DNA of 64,000 nucleotides from an uncultured SAR116 cluster alpha proteobacterium (GTDB taxonomy: Bacteria > Pseudomonadota > Alphaproteobacteria > Puniceispirillales > Marisalimonadaceae). Below are positions 27,218 through 36,936 of the stretch, in pieces (position 1 is the stretch's first letter; each line of letters starts with the position of its first letter). Below the pieces are notes generated by a model that did not search any database, was not told the DNA's origin, and was given only the letters and a program-made list of their open reading frames with translations. The translations under genes and the position numbers were made by a program. The stretch is from NCBI GenBank assembly GCA_902619615.1, contig CACNFD010000003.1:1-64000 (forward strand). Reading direction: 5' to 3'.

Positions 27218-27378
27218 GTGAATCTCCTTAAAGTCATTATAAATACTCTTAAAACAAAAGGTCAACTTTCTAATCATTGAGCTATCGTATAGATAGTTAA
27301 TGTGCTAGCTTGTTAAAACTTAATCTTGAAATCTACAAATCAATTTTTTTAACAATAATTTTTTGGAGTTTGGTGAAT

Positions 27379-28653
27379 ATGAAACGAATAAATATTCTTC
27401 CTGAGAACAACTTACAAAAATTTATGTTTATTTTTTTACCCTTCGCTTGTGGGTATTTTTTATCTTATCTTTATCGCTCAACCAACGCCGTTCTTGCCCC
27501 GTATTTAAGCAATGACTTAAATCTAAATGCTGAACAACTAGGCTTAATTACATCTGCATATTTTTTAACATTTGGTTTGTTTCAGTTACCTTTGGGAGTA
27601 TTACTTGATAAGTTTGGTGCTAGAAGAGTTCAAAGTATTCTATTTTTAGTTGCTGCAACAGGAGCTATATTATTTAGCTTTGGAAATAATGTTTGGTCAC
27701 TAGTTATAGCTCGTGGATTAATTGGACTAGGTGTTTCTGGTGCTTTAATGGGAGCATTTAAAGCTTTTGCAGTTTGGTTTCCTAAAGAAAGACTTCCACT
27801 TTTAATAGGTCTATTTATGTCAGCGGGTGGATTGGGTGCAATTGTGGCATCAACACCGTTGGAAATGGCTATGCAAATAACTGATTGGAGAGGAGTTTAT
27901 TTGTTTCTTGGAATAATTACAATTTTTATTGGATTTCTAATATTCTTTATAGTTCCAGAAAAAAAAGAAAGTGCCAATAATGAAAAAACATTACCTATTT
28001 TGAAAGTATTAAAAGAAATTTATACTAGCTATGCTTTTTGGAGAATTGGTCCGTTATCTGGAATTGCAGGAGGTACTGGCCTTGCTATATTAGGACTGTG
28101 GGCAGGTCCTTGGCTAGCTGATATTGGTAAGTTTAATAAAATTGAAATTGCTAATATTCTCTTTATTTCAACAATAATGATGACCATTGGAACAACATCT
28201 TTAGGAATAATCACAGACTACTTAAGAAAATTTAACATATCTCCTGTTGGTGTTATGGGAGGCGCTTTACTATTATTTATAATTCCATTTACTATAATTA
28301 CTTTTGGATTAATGCCAAAAGCAATATGGCCATGGGTTATCTTAAGCATAACATCATTAGCAGCCACATTAGCTTATGCTGGACTTAGCCAACATTTCCC
28401 TAACAGCTATGCTGCTCGTGCGTCGACAGCTATAAATTTGATATGTTTTTTAATGGCTTTTATAGCTCAATATGCAATTGGTTTTATTATGCAAATAGTT
28501 GAGCCAGGAAAGCAGAGTGGTTACTCAATAAAAGCTTATCAAGCAGGTTTTGGTTTGTTTTTAGGGTTACTAATTATTTTTTATGTAATTTTTATAATAA
28601 TGAGCCTAATAGAAATAAAAGATAGAAAAAAAATTACGGGTAATGACGCTTAG
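27379..28653 (+). CDS. Major facilitator superfamily transporter
   Basis: An inner-membrane secondary transporter of about 424 residues with roughly 12 hydrophobic helices. The MFS motif A loop between helices 2 and 3 is clear (LPLGVLLDKFGARR), and the N-terminal domain (YLYRSTNAVLAPYLSNDL) resembles organic-anion and nitrate-type carriers. A charged central loop (VPEKKESANNEK) joins the two halves. Substrate cannot be told from sequence alone. ATG 27379 has GGAG 10 bases upstream; an in-frame GTG at 27373 has a spacing of 4. The 3' end overlaps the convergent pdxH by 20 bases. Confidence 0.88.
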   Translation: MKRINILPENNLQKFMFIFLPFACGYFLSYLYRSTNAVLAPYLSNDLNLNAEQLGLITSAYFLTFGLFQLPLGVLLDKFGARRVQSILFLVAATGAILFSFGNNVWSLVIARGLIGLGVSGALMGAFKAFAVWFPKERLPLLIGLFMSAGGLGAIVASTPLEMAMQITDWRGVYLFLGIITIFIGFLIFFIVPEKKESANNEKTLPILKVLKEIYTSYAFWRIGPLSGIAGGTGLAILGLWAGPWLADIGKFNKIEIANILFISTIMMTIGTTSLGIITDYLRKFNISPVGVMGGALLLFIIPFTIITFGLMPKAIWPWVILSITSLAATLAYAGLSQHFPNSYAARASTAINLICFLMAFIAQYAIGFIMQIVEPGKQSGYSIKAYQAGFGLFLGLLIIFYVIFIIMSLIEIKDRKKITGNDA

Positions 28654-29230
28654 CAATCCACTCATTTTTCACATTAGTAGGTTTTAAAATAAATCTATCG
28701 TGCAACCTAAAATCACCATCTTCCCAAAACTCAAATTCTTCTGGTTTTAATGCAAATCCACCCCAAAAACTTGGACGAGGAATATTATCATCATCATATT
28801 TTTCTTCGAGTATTTTTACCTGTTGCATTAAGAGTTCTCTAGATTCTAATTCTCTTGATTGTTTTGAGGCCCAGGCACCAATTCGACTACCTTTTGACCG
28901 AGATTGATAATATTTATCGGACACTTCATCGGAGACCTTTTCAAGATTACCAACCAACCTTACCTGACGATTTAAACTTTTCCAATAAAAGCATATAGCT
29001 CCTTTTCCTGTTTGAATTATTTCTCTAGATTTACGGCTTTCATAGTTGGTATAAAAAACAAAATCTCCATCAATAATATCCTTTAACAATACTGTTCTAA
29101 CTGAGGGCATACCGTCTTTTGACACTGTAGCTAATTGCATTGCGTTAGGATCTCTAATTTCTTTTTTTTCAGCTTCAGATAACCATTTTTTAAATAATTG
29201 TATTGGATTTACAATTTTTTCTAATTCCAA
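28634..29230 (-). CDS. pdxH: Pyridoxamine 5'-phosphate oxidase
   Basis: FMN-dependent oxidase that makes pyridoxal 5'-phosphate, the cofactor of many transaminases (including the MetY enzyme in this window). The 198 residues show the family pattern: PNAMQLATVSKDGMPSVRTVLLKD at the FMN-binding start, YTNYESRKSREI, FYWKSLNRQVRLVG, and the C-terminal GFALKPEEFEFW and RLHDRF. It overlaps the end of the MFS gene by 20 bases on the opposite strand. Confidence 0.95.
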   Translation of the reverse strand: MELEKIVNPIQLFKKWLSEAEKKEIRDPNAMQLATVSKDGMPSVRTVLLKDIIDGDFVFYTNYESRKSREIIQTGKGAICFYWKSLNRQVRLVGNLEKVSDEVSDKYYQSRSKGSRIGAWASKQSRELESRELLMQQVKILEEKYDDDNIPRPSFWGGFALKPEEFEFWEDGDFRLHDRFILKPTNVKNEWIAKRHYP

Positions 29231-29332
29231 CTAAGATCTCCATATTATTATTTTATTATTTAGTACTAATTTTGCCACATTTTATAGATATACAGGTTTT
29301 ACATGAATTTAAAAGATTAACATGAGGAATTA

Positions 29333-29860
29333 ATGCTTAAAAATTTTTTATTATTTGGATCTCTACTATTACTTACAAGTAACGCTTACTCAAAAACAAA
29401 TTTTTATCAAGTAACAGGTTCTATTTCTTCAGTTGAAGTACTTAAAACATATTCCACACAGAAAGTACCAAGAAATGAGAAAAGATGCTCAATTCAAAGA
29501 GTACCAGTTAATCAAGATGCTAACAAGTTTGGTGCAGATAATTTTATTGGAGCTTTGATTGGTGGAGCTATTGGCAATAAACTTGGTGATGGTGGAGGCA
29601 AGGCTGGAGCCACAGCCTTAGGAGCATTGATTGGATCTGAAGTTGTTAGAAATGAGAAAGCAGAAGCAAACCAAAATTTTGTTGAAAAAGAAGTTTGCCG
29701 TGTTCAAAAGGTTATTCACACTGAAACTACAGAACAAATTAGTGGATATAGATTAATTATAGATGTAGATGGAGAAACCATAACTTTGAATAGTAACAGA
29801 TCTTATAACACTGGCGATTTAATTACTTTAACGAAAAAAGTAAGCTATTCTCTTAATTAA
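29333..29860 (+). CDS. Exported glycine-zipper protein (Rickettsia 17 kDa antigen-like)
   Basis: A 175-residue exported protein. The signal peptide (1-20, ending NAYS) has no lipobox cysteine, unlike the Rickettsia 17 kDa lipoprotein. Two paired glycine-zipper helices lie near residues 66-105 (FIGALIGGAIGNKLGDGGGKAGATALGALIG), the hallmark of the 2TM glycine-zipper family of envelope proteins. The flanking parts are beta-rich, with two cysteines (KRCSIQ and KEVCRVQ) that could pair. An envelope-stability role is inferred from the family. A Shine-Dalgarno (GAGGAA) lies just before the ATG. Confidence 0.75.
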   Translation: MLKNFLLFGSLLLLTSNAYSKTNFYQVTGSISSVEVLKTYSTQKVPRNEKRCSIQRVPVNQDANKFGADNFIGALIGGAIGNKLGDGGGKAGATALGALIGSEVVRNEKAEANQNFVEKEVCRVQKVIHTETTEQISGYRLIIDVDGETITLNSNRSYNTGDLITLTKKVSYSLN

Positions 29861-29974
29861 ATTTCTAATTAATAATAGTTAAATATTTTAAAATGATATA
29901 ATTAATTATATAATGATAATTGATTATATTGTTTTAATTTTAAATTGTGATTTTTAGACCAGGAAAACTAAATA

Positions 29975-30808
29975 ATGAAACAAGAAAACCACAGTAAAGG
30001 GATCATGCATGGCAAACGTGGCATTGTTATGGGAGTCGCCAATGATAGATCTATTGCCTGGGGTATAGCTGATGCAATTGCAAAACAGGGTGCAGAAATA
30101 GCATTTACATACCAAGGTGAAGCATTGCAGAAAAGGGTTGCTCCACTTGCTGAATCAGTTGGTTCTGATATTGTTATACCATGTGATGTTTCAAGCGATG
30201 AAGCGATTGACAAAACATTCAATTTGCTCAAAGAAAAATGGAATAGTATAGATTTTTTAGTTCATGCAATTGCATACTCAGATAAAGAAGAATTAAAAGG
30301 TGAGTATGTTGATACAACAAGAGAAAACTTTTATAAAACGATGGATATATCTGTGTATTCATTTACTGCGGTCGCTCAAAGAGCTGCAGCAATGATGCCA
30401 AATGGTGGGTCTATGATTACCCTTACATATTATGGAGCAGAAAAAGTAATGCCTCATTATAATGTAATGGGTGTTGCTAAGGCTGCACTTGAATCGTCAG
30501 TAAGATATTTAGCTGCAGATCTGGGAGACAATAAAATTAGAGTGAACAGTTTGTCAGCAGGTCCAATAAAAACTCTTGCCGCTAGTGGTATAGGTGATTT
30601 CAGATATATTCTCAAATGGAATCAATATAATTCTCCACTTCGTAGAAATGTTACATTAGATGATGTTGGTGGATGTGGTGTTTATCTTTTATCTGATCTG
30701 TCAACTGGGGTAACTGGTGAGACTCACCATGTTGATTGTGGTTATCATGTCGTAGGTATGAAAGCTATTGATGCACCAGATATGTCTCCAGAAAAAAAAG
30801 AAATTTAA
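29975..30808 (+). CDS. fabI: Enoyl-[acyl-carrier-protein] reductase (NADH)
   Basis: Last reduction in each round of fatty acid elongation and the target of triclosan and isoniazid-type drugs. The 277 residues form an SDR fold with the FabI-type cofactor loop MGVANDRSIAWGIA. The catalytic Tyr-x6-Lys is in TYYGAEKVMPHYNVMGVAKAA, and the substrate loop follows in SAGPIKTLAASGI. An AGGA 9-12 bases upstream supports the ATG. aroC follows 32 bases later, likely in the same transcript, a frequent fabI-aroC order in Alphaproteobacteria. Confidence 0.96.
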   Translation: MKQENHSKGIMHGKRGIVMGVANDRSIAWGIADAIAKQGAEIAFTYQGEALQKRVAPLAESVGSDIVIPCDVSSDEAIDKTFNLLKEKWNSIDFLVHAIAYSDKEELKGEYVDTTRENFYKTMDISVYSFTAVAQRAAAMMPNGGSMITLTYYGAEKVMPHYNVMGVAKAALESSVRYLAADLGDNKIRVNSLSAGPIKTLAASGIGDFRYILKWNQYNSPLRRNVTLDDVGGCGVYLLSDLSTGVTGETHHVDCGYHVVGMKAIDAPDMSPEKKEI

Positions 30809-30840
30809 ATTACTAAAATTCTCTAATTGAAAGAATTTAA

Positions 30841-31935
30841 ATGGCAAGCAACTCTTTTGGAAATATTTTTAAATTTACCAGCTTTGGCGAAAGTCATGGT
30901 AAAGCAATTGGATGCATAGTTGATGGAGTACCTCCTTTAATCCCTATAAATGAAAAAGACATTCAAGTTTACTTAGATAGAAGAAAACCTGGCCAGTCCA
31001 AATATGTTACACAAAGAAAAGAGAACGATATTGTAGAGATTCTCTCTGGCACTTTTGAGGGGAAAACTACAGGTCATCCAATTGCGCTTCACATAAAAAA
31101 TGAAGATCAAAGAAGTAAAGATTATTCTGAAATTTCTACTCAATTTAGGCCAGGACATGCTGACATTACATACCAGAATAAATATGGAATAAGAGATTAT
31201 AGAGGTGGAGGTAGATCAAGTGCCAGAGAAACGGCTGTAAGAGTTGCGGCAGGTGCAATAGCATTTAAGGTATTAGAGCATAAGTTAAAAAAATCTATAA
31301 AAATTAGAGCTAGTGTAATTCAATTAGGACCAAATAAGATTAATCGTGAAAATTTTGATTGGAATGAGGTTAATAAAAATCCTTTTTTTTGTGGAGATCC
31401 AAAAGCAGCTAAAGAATGGGAAATTTGGTTAGATAATATTAGGAAAAACGGGAATAGCGCTGGTGCAATAATTGAAGTTGTTGCTGAAAATGTGCCTAGA
31501 GGATTAGGGAGTCCAATTTATAAAAAATTAGATAGTCAGATTGCAGAAGCATTAATGAGTATAAATGCAGTAAAAGGGGTAGAGATTGGTTCTGGTTTTG
31601 ATTTAGCGTCTTTAACAGGTAGTGAAGCCAATGATGAAATCTATCCTGACAATAAAGGGGATTATTATTTTGGCTCTAACCACTCTGGAGGAATATTAGG
31701 TGGAATTTCTTCGGGCCAGCCTATAATTGCTAAATTTATCGTTAAACCAACAAGTTCTATTTTAACAGAAAAAAATTCTATAAATTTACAAAATGAACCT
31801 GTTAAAATTAAAACAAAAGGAAGGCACGATCCTTGTGTTGGAATTAGAGCTGTTCCTGTAGCTGAAGCTATGATGGCTATAACTATCCTAGATCAATTAT
31901 TAGAACATGAAAGTCAAATTGGAAAGATTGAATAA
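30841..31935 (+). CDS. aroC: Chorismate synthase
   Basis: Final shikimate-pathway step, converting EPSP to chorismate with reduced FMN. The 364 residues carry the family signatures [21 protein letters not shown] at the start, [30 protein letters not shown] with the FMN and substrate residues, and [18 protein letters not shown] near the end. No clear Shine-Dalgarno precedes the ATG. It ends 14 bases before the convergent tlyA stop. Confidence 0.96.
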   Translation: MASNSFGNIFKFTSFGESHGKAIGCIVDGVPPLIPINEKDIQVYLDRRKPGQSKYVTQRKENDIVEILSGTFEGKTTGHPIALHIKNEDQRSKDYSEISTQFRPGHADITYQNKYGIRDYRGGGRSSARETAVRVAAGAIAFKVLEHKLKKSIKIRASVIQLGPNKINRENFDWNEVNKNPFFCGDPKAAKEWEIWLDNIRKNGNSAGAIIEVVAENVPRGLGSPIYKKLDSQIAEALMSINAVKGVEIGSGFDLASLTGSEANDEIYPDNKGDYYFGSNHSGGILGGISSGQPIIAKFIVKPTSSILTEKNSINLQNEPVKIKTKGRHDPCVGIRAVPVAEAMMAITILDQLLEHESQIGKIE

Positions 31936-31949
31936 AAGAACTTAATGAA

Positions 31950-32687
31950 TTAAACCTTTGTCGCTACCATTAAAAATTCTTTATTTCCACTAGGACCTAA
32001 AATAGGACTTTCGATAACTCCTAAAACATTCATTTTCATTTCGAATTTAATCCATTTTCTTATGTCAGTGATTACTTCTTCATGCAGTATCGGATCTCTT
32101 ACCACACCACCTTTCCCAACAAGACCCCTCCCCACTTCAAATTGGGGTTTTATTAGAGCTACTAACCATCCACGAGATTTTAGAAGACCAAGTCCTGAAG
32201 GAAGAATTTTCTTCAACGATATAAAAGATGCGTCACAAACCAAGGCATCCAATTGGTCTTGAATAATTTCATCTGTTAAATATCTGGCATTTGTTTTTTC
32301 TTTAACTATAACTCTTTCATCTTGTCTCAATTTCCAGTCTAATTGCCCATATCCAACATCTACTGCATAAATTTTACTAGCTCCATTTGCTAACAAAACA
32401 TCAGTAAAACCTCCTGTACTTGCTCCAATATCAAGAGCTATAATAGAATTACAGTCTAAATTAAATTCTAAAATAGCTTTATTTAATTTGACACCTCCCC
32501 TTGATACCCATGGATATTTTTTACCTTTTATTTCAATTTTTGTATTTTGTGAAACTTGTTGCCCAGGCTTTTCAACACGCTTATTATCAACAAACACATT
32601 TCCAGTCATAAGAATAGAATTAGCTTGCTCTCTACTTTTAGCAAAGCCTTTTAAAACCATGAATTTATCTATTCGTTCTTTACTTAT
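31950..32687 (-). CDS. tlyA: TlyA-type rRNA 2'-O-methyltransferase, apparently with an AUA start
   Basis: An S4 RNA-binding domain followed by an FtsJ-like methyltransferase; TlyA proteins methylate rRNA cytidines. The SAM site is in ALDIGASTGGFTDVLL and a K-D-K-E-type catalytic set is plausible. The first ATG (32660) would start inside the S4 domain. The frame upstream still encodes S4 sequence (ISKERIDKF before MVLKGFAKSREQA), but contains no ATG, GTG or TTG before an in-frame stop. An AUA codon at 32687-32685 has AGGA 8 bases upstream, so I place the start there (245 residues). It follows dxs by 29 bases. An assembly error near the start is the alternative. Confidence 0.8.
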   Translation of the reverse strand: MSKERIDKFMVLKGFAKSREQANSILMTGNVFVDNKRVEKPGQQVSQNTKIEIKGKKYPWVSRGGVKLNKAILEFNLDCNSIIALDIGASTGGFTDVLLANGASKIYAVDVGYGQLDWKLRQDERVIVKEKTNARYLTDEIIQDQLDALVCDASFISLKKILPSGLGLLKSRGWLVALIKPQFEVGRGLVGKGGVVRDPILHEEVITDIRKWIKFEMKMNVLGVIESPILGPSGNKEFLMVATKV

Positions 32688-32693
32688 TTCAAA

Positions 32694-32700
32694 GGTCCTA
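32694..32700 (-). promoter_or_regulatory. Shine-Dalgarno that places the tlyA start at an AUA codon
   Basis: The minus strand reads TAGGACC at 32700-32694. AGGA (32699-32696) lies 8 bases before the AUA at 32687, an ideal spacing, and 35 bases before the first ATG, which is too far. Confidence 0.6.
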
Positions 32701-32716
32701 AAACATTTTTTTAAGT

Positions 32717-34669
32717 TTAGTTAGCAATAGTTCTATTTTTTGTATTCGACCAAGATATCATTTTAGAAACAACCTTCATTAATCCATCTATATCTAAACC
32801 TGCTTTTGCTAATTGCTCATTTTGAGATGCGTGATCTTGAAAATTATCTGGCATAGTTAAACATTTAATTTCTTTATCATGTTTATTAAGAAGATCCTTA
32901 GATGATAAAAAATGTAAACAATGAGAACTAAATCCTCCTGCAGAACCTTCCTCTATTATTATAAGTTTCTGGTGTTCGTTCCATAACTTTTCAAGTAATT
33001 CAGTATCAATTGGTTTTGCAAAACGTGCGTCAGCAACCGTTATCTCTAAATTATCTTGTGATAGATAATCTGCAACTTTCAATGCAGTTCCAACTCTCGT
33101 ACCTAAGGCAAGAATTGCAAGATCTTTTCCTTTTTTAATTATTCTTCCTTTTCCAATTTTGACATCTTGGACAATATCTGGAATATCAACACCCTCTCCT
33201 TCACCTCTTGGGTATCTGCAAAAAATTGGACCATGACTATATTTCGAAGCAGTCAAAACCATTTTCGCCAACTCCGCTTCGTCACTAGGTGCCATTACTA
33301 CTACATTTGGCAAACAACAAAGGTACGCTAAATCAAATGAACCAGCATGAGTAGCTCCATCAGCCCCTACATACCCTGCTCTATCAAGCATAAATCTTAC
33401 AGGCAAATTTTGTATTACAACGTCATGAACTACTTGATCATAGGCTCTTTGTAAAAAAGTTGAATATATAGCTACAAACGGCTTCAAACCTTCAGAAGCC
33501 ATTCCAGCAGCAAATGTTACAGCATGTTGCTCTGCAATTCCAACGTCATAAAATCTATCTTGAAACTTTTCTGCAAACTTATTCAGCCCAGTTCCTGAAG
33601 GCATGGCAGCAGTTATAGCTAAAACTTTTTTATCCTTAGTCGCAATTTTACACAAGGTTTCCGCAAAAATATTGGTATAGGTAGGTGCATTGGAAGTAGA
33701 TTTAATTGTGTCGCCAGTAATGACATTAAACTCTGATACAGCATGATATTTTTCATGTGACCCTTTTGAAAATGGATGTCCTCTTCCCTTTTCTGTAACC
33801 ACATGGAGTAAAATTGGTTTATCTTGAGATCCATTTTTTAGATTTTGTAATATTTTAACCATAGATGTAACGTCATGACCATCTATTGGACCTAAATAAT
33901 TCATACCCATTTGACTAAAAATAGTTCCTTCTGGATTTCCTAAGAAATTTCGTGCTAAACTTTCAGCTCTTTTGGCTGTTTCACCAATTTCTTTTGGAAA
34001 TAGATTAACCATCTGTTTTGCGATTTCTCTCACATTATTAAAAGGTCGACTTGATACAACATTTGATAAATAATTACTTAATGCACCAACAGCAGGGGCT
34101 ATAGACATATCGTTATCATTTAAAATAATTAATAAATTAGTCTTTAGAGCTCCTGCATTGTTAATTGCTTCATATGCCATTCCAGCACTCATTGCTCCAT
34201 CACCAATAACGGCAATTACATTGTTAGATTTTCCTAGTTTATCTCTTGCAACAGCCATTCCTAAAGCCGCAGAAATTGATGTTGATGAATGCCCTGCGCC
34301 AAAAGGGTCAAAAATAGATTCAGTTCGCTTTGTGAACCCTGAGAGGCCCCTAGACTTTCTTAGAGTAGACATTTTTTGTCTTCTATTGGTCAAAATTTTA
34401 TGAGGGTATGCTTGATGTCCAACATCCCAAATTAATCTGTCTTCAGGAGTGTCAAAAACATAATGGATTGCAATTGCAAGCTCTACAACGCCTAATCCAG
34501 CACCTAAATGACCACCTGTTTTAGAAACAATATCAATCATGTCAGAGCGTAATTCAAAAGATAACTGATCAAGATCTTCTATTTTTAGAAATTTAAGGTC
34601 ATCTGGATTATTTACCTTATCAAGTAAAGGTGTATTATCAGATTTAGATTTTTTATCTTTAATTGTCAT
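32717..34669 (-). CDS. dxs: 1-deoxy-D-xylulose-5-phosphate synthase
   Basis: First step of the MEP isoprenoid pathway, joining pyruvate and glyceraldehyde 3-phosphate with thiamine diphosphate. The 650-residue protein shows GHLGAGLGVVELAIA at the start, the ThDP motif GDGAMSAGMAYEAINNAG, a transketolase-like pyrimidine domain (YDVGIAEQHAVTFAAGMA with the catalytic Glu), DRAGYVGADGATHAG, and a C-terminal transketolase domain. It follows ispA by 34 bases in the classical xseB-ispA-dxs order. Confidence 0.97.
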   Translation of the reverse strand: MTIKDKKSKSDNTPLLDKVNNPDDLKFLKIEDLDQLSFELRSDMIDIVSKTGGHLGAGLGVVELAIAIHYVFDTPEDRLIWDVGHQAYPHKILTNRRQKMSTLRKSRGLSGFTKRTESIFDPFGAGHSSTSISAALGMAVARDKLGKSNNVIAVIGDGAMSAGMAYEAINNAGALKTNLLIILNDNDMSIAPAVGALSNYLSNVVSSRPFNNVREIAKQMVNLFPKEIGETAKRAESLARNFLGNPEGTIFSQMGMNYLGPIDGHDVTSMVKILQNLKNGSQDKPILLHVVTEKGRGHPFSKGSHEKYHAVSEFNVITGDTIKSTSNAPTYTNIFAETLCKIATKDKKVLAITAAMPSGTGLNKFAEKFQDRFYDVGIAEQHAVTFAAGMASEGLKPFVAIYSTFLQRAYDQVVHDVVIQNLPVRFMLDRAGYVGADGATHAGSFDLAYLCCLPNVVVMAPSDEAELAKMVLTASKYSHGPIFCRYPRGEGEGVDIPDIVQDVKIGKGRIIKKGKDLAILALGTRVGTALKVADYLSQDNLEITVADARFAKPIDTELLEKLWNEHQKLIIIEEGSAGGFSSHCLHFLSSKDLLNKHDKEIKCLTMPDNFQDHASQNEQLAKAGLDIDGLMKVVSKMISWSNTKNRTIAN

Positions 34670-34703
34670 GTAATAATTTAAACCTAAAACAACAAAATTA
34701 AAA

Positions 34704-35621
34704 TTAATTATTTCTATTTACAGTATATTTAGCCAAAGATACAAGATTTTCTGATTTTTGTTCAAATTTTTGAATTATTTTTATAGCCTTGTTTGACACC
34801 TCTAATGCTCTTTCCATTGCTTTTTCTTTACCTAAAACAGTTACAAAATTAGGTGTTTCATTTTTAACATCTTGTCTTGTAGGTTTTCCCATAGAGACCT
34901 CATTTCCATCAAGGTCTAACAAATCGTCGGCAATTTGAAAGGCTAAACCAATATGATTGGCATAATTTATAAGATCATTTTTTTGATCTAGACTAGCGTT
35001 TAATAAAATAGATGCTATGTGTGAACAACACGAAATCAATGCACCAGTTTTATGATTTTGAATCCACTCAATTTGTTCTAAATTTAAAAAGTTTCGTTCA
35101 GTCAAATCCATATCGGCTTGTTGACCTCCAACCATACCATTTGGTCCTATAGCTTTTGCTAGCACGAAACAAATTTCAGATCTCATTTCTGTATCTAGTA
35201 TAAAATTGCTATCACCAACCATTTGAAAGGCCCAACTTAAAAGCCCGTCTCCAGCTAAAATAGCCGTATGATAGTCAAATTTTATGTGATTTGATGCTTT
35301 CCCTCTTCTAATTGGAGAATTGTCCATAGCTGGCAAATCATCGTGAATTAGTGAATATGAATGAATAGCTTCGATAACTGATGCAATTGCAACTAATTCA
35401 TTATACTTTGATTTAGGCAAATTCTGATTATTTATTTCACTAAGAAAACGTCCAGTTTCCAGCACTAAATAAGCTCTTATTCTTTTTCCACCATTGATTG
35501 AAGAATATCTCATTGCTTCAAAAAGTTTAGAATTTAAACCATTACCAGTTGGTAAGTTCTTGTTAAGAAACTCATCAATTAATTGTGAGTTTTTTTCAAG
35601 CTTTTTTTGGAATTCAATCAT
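34704..35621 (-). CDS. ispA: Farnesyl diphosphate synthase / short-chain polyprenyl synthase
   Basis: Condenses DMAPP/GPP with IPP to geranyl and farnesyl diphosphate. The 305 residues have the first aspartate-rich motif in LIHDDLPAMDNSPIRRGK and the second in FQIADDLLDLDG, both binding magnesium-diphosphate. GGKRIRAYLVLETG near the start binds IPP. Downstream products feed undecaprenyl carrier and quinone synthesis. It sits between xseB (28 bases) and dxs (34 bases). Confidence 0.95.
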   Translation of the reverse strand: MIEFQKKLEKNSQLIDEFLNKNLPTGNGLNSKLFEAMRYSSINGGKRIRAYLVLETGRFLSEINNQNLPKSKYNELVAIASVIEAIHSYSLIHDDLPAMDNSPIRRGKASNHIKFDYHTAILAGDGLLSWAFQMVGDSNFILDTEMRSEICFVLAKAIGPNGMVGGQQADMDLTERNFLNLEQIEWIQNHKTGALISCCSHIASILLNASLDQKNDLINYANHIGLAFQIADDLLDLDGNEVSMGKPTRQDVKNETPNFVTVLGKEKAMERALEVSNKAIKIIQKFEQKSENLVSLAKYTVNRNN

Positions 35622-35649
35622 AAATTATCCTAATTAACTTGAAGATAAA

Positions 35650-35898
35650 TTAATCAGGTTTGATAGATGATAATTTTTCTGGGATAACATCGACATTGTC
35701 CGATGACTGTATAGTTTCTATTTTCATTTTTGCTTCTTGTAGCTTTTTTTGACAATAATCTTTTAATTGTGCTCCTCTATCATACGCAGCTATTGCTTCA
35801 TCAAGCGAAACTTCACCTTTGTCGAGACTATCTACAAGTTTTTCTAATTCCCTCATAGCTTCTTCAAATGATAGTTTTTCTAGTACATCATTAGTCAT
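35650..35898 (-). CDS. xseB: Exodeoxyribonuclease VII small subunit
   Basis: The small subunit of ExoVII, a single-strand DNA exonuclease; several copies wrap each large subunit XseA. The 82 residues show the family core LSFEEAMRELEKLVDSLDKGEVSLDEAIAAYDRG and a helical hairpin. Position ahead of ispA-dxs is widely conserved. xseA is not in this window. Confidence 0.94.
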   Translation of the reverse strand: MTNDVLEKLSFEEAMRELEKLVDSLDKGEVSLDEAIAAYDRGAQLKDYCQKKLQEAKMKIETIQSSDNVDVIPEKLSSIKPD

Positions 35899-35965
35899 AT
35901 TTAATTAAAACCTGTCCAAATTAATATTTAAAAAGTTAACCTTTCAATTTAATTTAATCAATAGT

Positions 35966-36910
35966 TTACTTGATCATTTGAAGAGCATTTATTAATTTTT
36001 TACTTATATTAGTTTCAAAACCCGAATGACCTGCATCATCCACAATTTCAATTTTTGCGCCATCCCAGCAATCAGCAAGTTTTTGTGCTGTAAATGGAGG
36101 ACATATCACGTCATGCCTTCCTTGCACAATGATAGATTTTATATCAAGTATTTTATCTATATTTTTGATAATATAATTTTCATCTATAAAACAATTATTC
36201 ATAAAATAGTGCGTTTCTATTTTTGATATTGCTAAGGCTTGTTCACCAGAAATTGGTCGTGACAAATAATTAAGAGAAGAACAAGAGTTTTCATATTCAG
36301 CCCAAACAGATGCAGCCTTCAGGTTTTGTGATCTATTATTACTATGAAGTGCAGTGTAGAACCATTTGAGAATATTATTCCTATTATTTTGTGGAACAAA
36401 TGATATGAATTTATTATAAGCTTCTGGAAAAAATTTCTTTATATCGTGTAAAAACCAATCTATTTCAATCTTAGTGCCTAAAAATATACCTCTTAAAATA
36501 AAACCTAGACACCTATTGGGGTAATCAATACCATATAGTAATGCTAATGTACTCCCCCATGATCCCCCAAAAAGATACCACTTATCTATTTTTAATGAAT
36601 TTCTTAAACTTTCAATATCTGCAACTAAAAGTTGAGTATTATTATAATTTGTTTCGGCATAAGGTATACTTTTACCAGAACCCCTTTGATCAAAAAAAAT
36701 AACTCTAAAAATATTTGAATCAAAAAAACTTTTATGAGAGTTTGAAAATCCAGCTCCCGGGCCACCATGCAAAAATAATATTGGTATGCCTGTAGGATTC
36801 CCATATTGCTCGAAGTATATTGAATGTCCGTTCCCAACTTCTAAATGGCCATTATCATATGATGGTAGACAATCAAAAAAAAAATTTGATTTATTGTTTA
36901 AATTTAACAT
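35966..36910 (-). CDS. pip: Proline iminopeptidase (alpha/beta hydrolase, S33)
   Basis: Cuts N-terminal proline from peptides in the cytoplasm. The 314-residue alpha/beta hydrolase has the oxyanion motif LHGGPGAGFSNSHKSFFD, FFDQRGSGKS, the nucleophile elbow GGSWGSTLALLYG, and a C-terminal catalytic Asp/His pair in VQGRHDVICPP and DDAGHSGFE. GPIs of this pattern (GGSWGS) are assigned to proline iminopeptidases. It lies between carD and xseB on the minus strand and does not belong to either pathway, so it is probably a passenger in the transcript. Confidence 0.9.
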   Translation of the reverse strand: MLNLNNKSNFFFDCLPSYDNGHLEVGNGHSIYFEQYGNPTGIPILFLHGGPGAGFSNSHKSFFDSNIFRVIFFDQRGSGKSIPYAETNYNNTQLLVADIESLRNSLKIDKWYLFGGSWGSTLALLYGIDYPNRCLGFILRGIFLGTKIEIDWFLHDIKKFFPEAYNKFISFVPQNNRNNILKWFYTALHSNNRSQNLKAASVWAEYENSCSSLNYLSRPISGEQALAISKIETHYFMNNCFIDENYIIKNIDKILDIKSIIVQGRHDVICPPFTAQKLADCWDGAKIEIVDDAGHSGFETNISKKLINALQMIK

Positions 36911-36936
36911 TTATTTAAATAGTAAATCCAAATTTT

